From Terriglobia bacterium (GTDB taxonomy: Bacteria; Acidobacteriota; Terriglobia; UBA7540), in NCBI GenBank assembly GCA_030038235.1, contig JASHPE010000146.1, positions 1 through 32,428 of the forward strand: DNA of 32,428 bases, written 5' to 3'. The position numbers and the translations under genes were made by a program. The notes beneath the pieces are model-generated. The model did not search any database. It was not told the origin of the DNA and was given only the letters and a program-made list of their open reading frames with translations. Of this stretch, positions 29,306-32,428 are shown in pieces (positions within the stretch are counted from its first letter, which is position 1; every line of letters starts with the position of its first letter).

Positions 29306-29343
29306 CGAAGACCCACCTCGAGAACAACTTTCATTAGGAAAAA

Positions 29344-30900
29344 TCACTGAAGCACATGGAAGGGCACGTTGCTCGATAGCGTACCGCCGGGCGTGACCAC
29401 CTGGACCGTGCCGGTGGTGGCGCCTGCGGGTACGGCCGTGGTAATCAACGACGACGAGACAACAGTGAACGTCGCTGCTGTGCCGTTGAAGGTGACGCTG
29501 GTCGCGCCATTCAGATTGGTTCCCAAGACGTCAATCGGCCTGTCAATCTTGGCGGAGGCCGGCTCCGTTTCCACAAACGGGCGAAGACTTGCCGACAGGC
29601 TGAAGACCGTGCCGCAGGCATACGGAGCGCACGAGAAACCAGCCCCACCGAAGGGCGTTGTTCCATACAGCTTTCCATTAGTGTCCTGGATCAGCGCCGC
29701 TACAGGCACTCCGCCGTCCGTGCAGTTGCTTTGGGAGCAAAAGTTGTAAAGCGTGGTTCGCATCCCGCCGGGAGTGATCTTAAAGGCGGTCCCAGCGCCG
29801 TCATCCCCTCCATACTCTGTTGACCCGTACAGGTTACCGTCGTTCCCCAACGTCAACCCGGCATAAGGTAAGTAGCCGTCCGTACATCCATCCTGAGAGC
29901 AAAAGTTGTAGAGGGTCGTCAGCGTGCCGCCCGGGGTGATAGTGAAAATCGTACCGCAACCCGTAGGGCAAGCGTTGTTCGTTCCCCCGTAAGCCGCTAC
30001 TCCGTAGAGGTTGCCATCAGGGGCCTGGATTAGTCCCGCGAAAGGGGCCGCCCCGTCGGTTCCCTCGAAGCTATGCAATGTCGTCAGCGTACCGCTCGGC
30101 GTGATTTTGAACACTGTGCCACAGCCGTCGGAGCTGGCACAGAAGCCAGCCGCCCCGCCAGACACCGTCGTGCCATAGAGGTTGCCATCGCCGCCCAGAA
30201 CCAGTGCGGCATAGGGGTCCCTCCCATCCGTGCAGCCGGGTTGTGAGCAGAAGCTGTATAAGGTGGTTAGCGCACCGCTCGGCGTGATTTTGAAGACCGT
30301 GCCGTCGCCATTGGGCCCATAGTCGGACGTTGTCCCGTAAAGGTTCCCGTCGGCTGTCTGGAGCAACCCGGCGAGCGGATAGCCACCCTCCGAGTTATCA
30401 AAGCTGTGCAGCGTTGTCAGCGTGCCGCTAGGAGTAATTTTGAAGACAGTTCCATAGAAGTTGCTGGCCCCGCCATAAGCAGTCGTGCCATAGAAATTCC
30501 CATCAATGCCCTGGATCAGGGCTCCGTAAGGCCACTGGCCGTCCCCGCAATTGCTTTGGCTGCAGAAACTGTAGAGCGTCGTCAGCGTACCACCGATCGT
30601 GATCTTGAACACCGTTCCGGTATACCCGTTGGCCCCGCCCTCGTAGGTCGTCCCATACAGGTTACCGTCCGTGCCCTGGAGTAGCGCCGCCATTGGTTCG
30701 GCACCCCCCGTGTAATCGAAGTTGTGAAGTTTCCTGAAGGTCTGTGCCTGCAAGGCAAATGCGGTCGCCACACAAAGCAGAAGGGCCGAGCACGCACGGG
30801 TACACCAACTCTCCTGTAAGCGGCGTCGGTTGTTCAATCGTTGTCTAAGTATCGGATCGTATGGTGCCGAAAGTCCAGAGTGCCAATCAGAGTCGTGCAT
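29344..30900 (-). CDS. exported GloVer tandem-repeat protein with C-terminal TIG/IPT domain
   Basis: 518 aa; GGGGGGAC precedes ATG 30900. Signal segment CSALLLCVATAFALQAQ after a long basic lead. About ten GloVer units (G-N-L-Y-G-T-T, GTVFKITPSGTLTTL, FCSQ..C.DG) and a TIG domain with nearly the same sequence as that of the gene at 6879 (TSVTFNGTAATFTV, VPAGATTGTVQVVTPGG). The function is unknown. The near-identity of TIG DNA between paralogues suggests recent duplication or gene conversion. Confidence 0.85.
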   Translation of the reverse strand: MHDSDWHSGLSAPYDPILRQRLNNRRRLQESWCTRACSALLLCVATAFALQAQTFRKLHNFDYTGGAEPMAALLQGTDGNLYGTTYEGGANGYTGTVFKITIGGTLTTLYSFCSQSNCGDGQWPYGALIQGIDGNFYGTTAYGGASNFYGTVFKITPSGTLTTLHSFDNSEGGYPLAGLLQTADGNLYGTTSDYGPNGDGTVFKITPSGALTTLYSFCSQPGCTDGRDPYAALVLGGDGNLYGTTVSGGAAGFCASSDGCGTVFKITPSGTLTTLHSFEGTDGAAPFAGLIQAPDGNLYGVAAYGGTNNACPTGCGTIFTITPGGTLTTLYNFCSQDGCTDGYLPYAGLTLGNDGNLYGSTEYGGDDGAGTAFKITPGGMRTTLYNFCSQSNCTDGGVPVAALIQDTNGKLYGTTPFGGAGFSCAPYACGTVFSLSASLRPFVETEPASAKIDRPIDVLGTNLNGATSVTFNGTAATFTVVSSSLITTAVPAGATTGTVQVVTPGGTLSSNVPFHVLQ

Positions 30901-30943
30901 TGTCCCCCCTAGTCTAGTCTAGTAGGTTCTTTCGATCTCGACT

Positions 30944-31066
30944 TTACTGAATTATGCGGAACGGCACGTTGCTCAACAGCGTCCCGCCGGGCGTAGCCAC
31001 CTGGACCGTGCCGGTGGTGGCGCCTGCCGGTACGGTGGTCGTGATAAGCGATGGCGAGACGACTGC
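30944..31066 (-). pseudogene. orphan C-terminal TIG fragment of a GloVer gene
   Basis: Translates as a TIG ending (SPSLITTTVPAGATTGTVQV, ending FRIIQ then stop) matching the last 40 residues of the two complete paralogues. No start is attached. Between it and the stop of the next gene lies a fragment reading FKIVTPGGM, like a GloVer repeat. Probably the cut-off tail of the gene at 31178. Confidence 0.7.
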
Positions 31067-31177
31067 CGAGCGCTTGAGCCATTCACTTGCCGCGTTTCCC
31101 AAGTATCCCGTGCCCGAATTTTAGAGCGCCGACTGGCATTCCGCCCGGCGTCACAATTTTGAACATGCTTCTGTCCG

Positions 31178-32407
31178 CTACGGCGTGACCCTGTAAACCA
31201 CTCCGTAGCCGAAGGCTCCGCCCATGTAGGTCGTACCGTACAGGTTGCCCGCACGGTCGCGGAGGAGGCCGCCCTCGGGATATGCCCCACTGCGCCAACG
31301 GAAGCTATGCAGTACAGTTTCCTCTCCCGTGGCCGTCACCTCGAACACCGTTCCGCAACCGCCGTCACATTCGCCATCTCCACCGTTGATGGTAGTGCCA
31401 TACAGATTGCCCGCCGAATCCTTTACCAGGCCAGCGTAGGGATTTGCTCCGTCTCCATCCAAATCGGTGAAGCTGTACAACACGGTTTCGTTCCCGGCGG
31501 GATCGACTTTGAACACCGTTCCGCACCCCAGCCCCTCTCCGCAACTGAGATCGCCGCCATATACGGTGGTGCCGTACAAGTTGCCGACTGAGTCCCGGAC
31601 CAGAGTGGAAAACGGATTTCCGCCGTCGGCCGCTCCGGTAAGGTTGTACCAAGTCCTCCCCGTGCCACTGGCCGTAACTTCGAAGACTGTTCCGCAGCCC
31701 GAGTCGGATAGGCAACCGGCACCGCCACCCCACACAGTGGTGCCGTAGAGACTGCCCGCCGCATTACGAATCAGGCCAGCCACCGGATGCGTCCCGTCTG
31801 TGCCTTCACTACCGAAGCTGTACAGCATGGTCTCGGTGCCATCCGCGGATAACCCAAAAACGGTCCCACGGTTGTCCGCGCCGCCTGCCCAGGTGGTGCC
31901 GTACAGATTGCCGGAGGAATCCCGCACCAAGCGTCCGAGGGGTTGCACTCCGTCCGTCCCTTCCCCGAACGCATGCAGGACCGTCTCAGCGCCGGTTGAA
32001 TTCAACTTGAAAACGACGCCGCAGCCGTTTGCGCCGTATTCACAGCCGTTCACCGCCCCGCCCAACGCCGTAGTGCCGTAAATGTTGTTGGCTACATCGA
32101 GAACCACGCCTGCTTCCGGATAGCAGCCGTCAGCGCCGCTCGCGAAATTGTACAGCACGGTCTCGCTGCCCGCCGGATCTACTCGGAACACTACTCCGCA
32201 GCCCGGATGGATACCACCTTCAATCGTGGTCCCGTACAGATTGCCCTCGCCATCAAAGGCCAGGGCCGCCCAGGAGTACGCCCCATCGTTCGGCGGACCG
32301 GCGAAGCTGTGGAGGACTGCATAACTCTGCGCCATTGACGTCACCGCCGTCGCCACGCAGAGGGTGAACACGACGTATGCCATCTTTAACCAATCAGCGG
32401 TTTTCAT
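31178..32407 (-). CDS. exported GloVer tandem-repeat protein without TIG domain
   Basis: 409 aa from ATG 32407, preceded by AGGAG; an in-frame TTG at 32425 is unlikely. Signal peptide MAYVVFTLCVATAVTSMAQ, then about nine GloVer units (GNLYGTTIEGG, GCGVVFKLNSTGAETVLHAF), with consistent ETVLYSF instead of TTLYSF, so a separate subfamily. It stops after VVYRVTP, mid-repeat, and a TIG fragment lies downstream, so the C-terminus may have been lost. Confidence 0.84.
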   Translation of the reverse strand: MKTADWLKMAYVVFTLCVATAVTSMAQSYAVLHSFAGPPNDGAYSWAALAFDGEGNLYGTTIEGGIHPGCGVVFRVDPAGSETVLYNFASGADGCYPEAGVVLDVANNIYGTTALGGAVNGCEYGANGCGVVFKLNSTGAETVLHAFGEGTDGVQPLGRLVRDSSGNLYGTTWAGGADNRGTVFGLSADGTETMLYSFGSEGTDGTHPVAGLIRNAAGSLYGTTVWGGGAGCLSDSGCGTVFEVTASGTGRTWYNLTGAADGGNPFSTLVRDSVGNLYGTTVYGGDLSCGEGLGCGTVFKVDPAGNETVLYSFTDLDGDGANPYAGLVKDSAGNLYGTTINGGDGECDGGCGTVFEVTATGEETVLHSFRWRSGAYPEGGLLRDRAGNLYGTTYMGGAFGYGVVYRVTP

Positions 32408-32428
32408 GGCTGCTCCTGAATTCAACCA

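Noticed and set aside
1..32428. CRISPR array, integrase, phage structural genes or replication origin
   Set aside because: No regularly spaced direct repeats with unique spacers, no recombinase, capsid or replication motif, and no DnaA-box cluster were found in the window.

Overview
The window is GC-rich bacterial DNA, most likely from the chromosome of an Acidobacteriota member (Solibacter/Bryobacter-like). This is inferred from the gene types: GloVer-type tandem-repeat exported proteins with TIG domains, CRTAC1 (FG-GAP plus ASPIC/UnbV), BNR/sortilin-like propeller, carboxypeptidase-regulatory-domain/TPR proteins, S53 peptidase with Ig-like repeats, and UPF0182. No ribosomal marker is present to prove it.

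Layout. 1-1.75 kb: C-terminal part of an exported S53-type peptidase with three Ig-like repeats, then a small exported protein. 1.8-6.8 kb, minus strand: MBL-fold hydrolase, ClC chloride transporter and its start/stop-overlapping MarR regulator with a perfect operator, an HPP membrane protein, an exported protein carrying a similar operator, and a 49-aa exported peptide. 6.9-12.5 kb, minus: GloVer/TIG protein, a TonB-domain protein with a visible C-terminal frameshift, UPF0182. 12.7-19.6 kb, plus: a flavin-nucleotide-binding protein, a 735-base stretch without a gene holding a diverged direct repeat, two tandem paralogous exported TPR proteins, a third TPR protein, and a Tat-type CRTAC1 protein.

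19.65-23.85 kb, minus strand, is the most remarkable region: a tightly packed array of 32 tRNA genes plus one degenerate tRNA-like leader. All 32 anticodons differ, all 20 amino acids are represented, and only CUA has no obvious reader. Most genes encode CCA and many are one nucleotide apart. An HNH nuclease gene sits inside the array in the same orientation. A UP-element-like promoter, a boxA-like antitermination site and two look-alike intrinsic terminators are visible. Several tRNAs are unusual: C33 instead of U33 in seven, short variable arms on all four Leu-anticodon tRNAs, a long variable arm on an Ile(UAU) tRNA, and many G1-U72 pairs. A 122-bp MITE with 8-bp target duplication has inserted in the array.

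23.9-32.4 kb: plus-strand LolA-like outer-membrane lipoprotein-sorting-type protein and a 1065-aa BNR propeller protein; then minus-strand VapBC-like toxin-antitoxin pair with a palindromic candidate operator, a short DUF4062-like protein, and two more GloVer proteins separated by an orphan TIG fragment.

How the genes work together: marR-clcA is a self-regulated unit that may also control a nearby exported protein; vapBC is a self-contained module; most remaining proteins are exported and of unknown substrate. The tRNA array looks like an accessory translation module inserted among ordinary chromosomal genes, although no integrase or attachment site is visible in the window.
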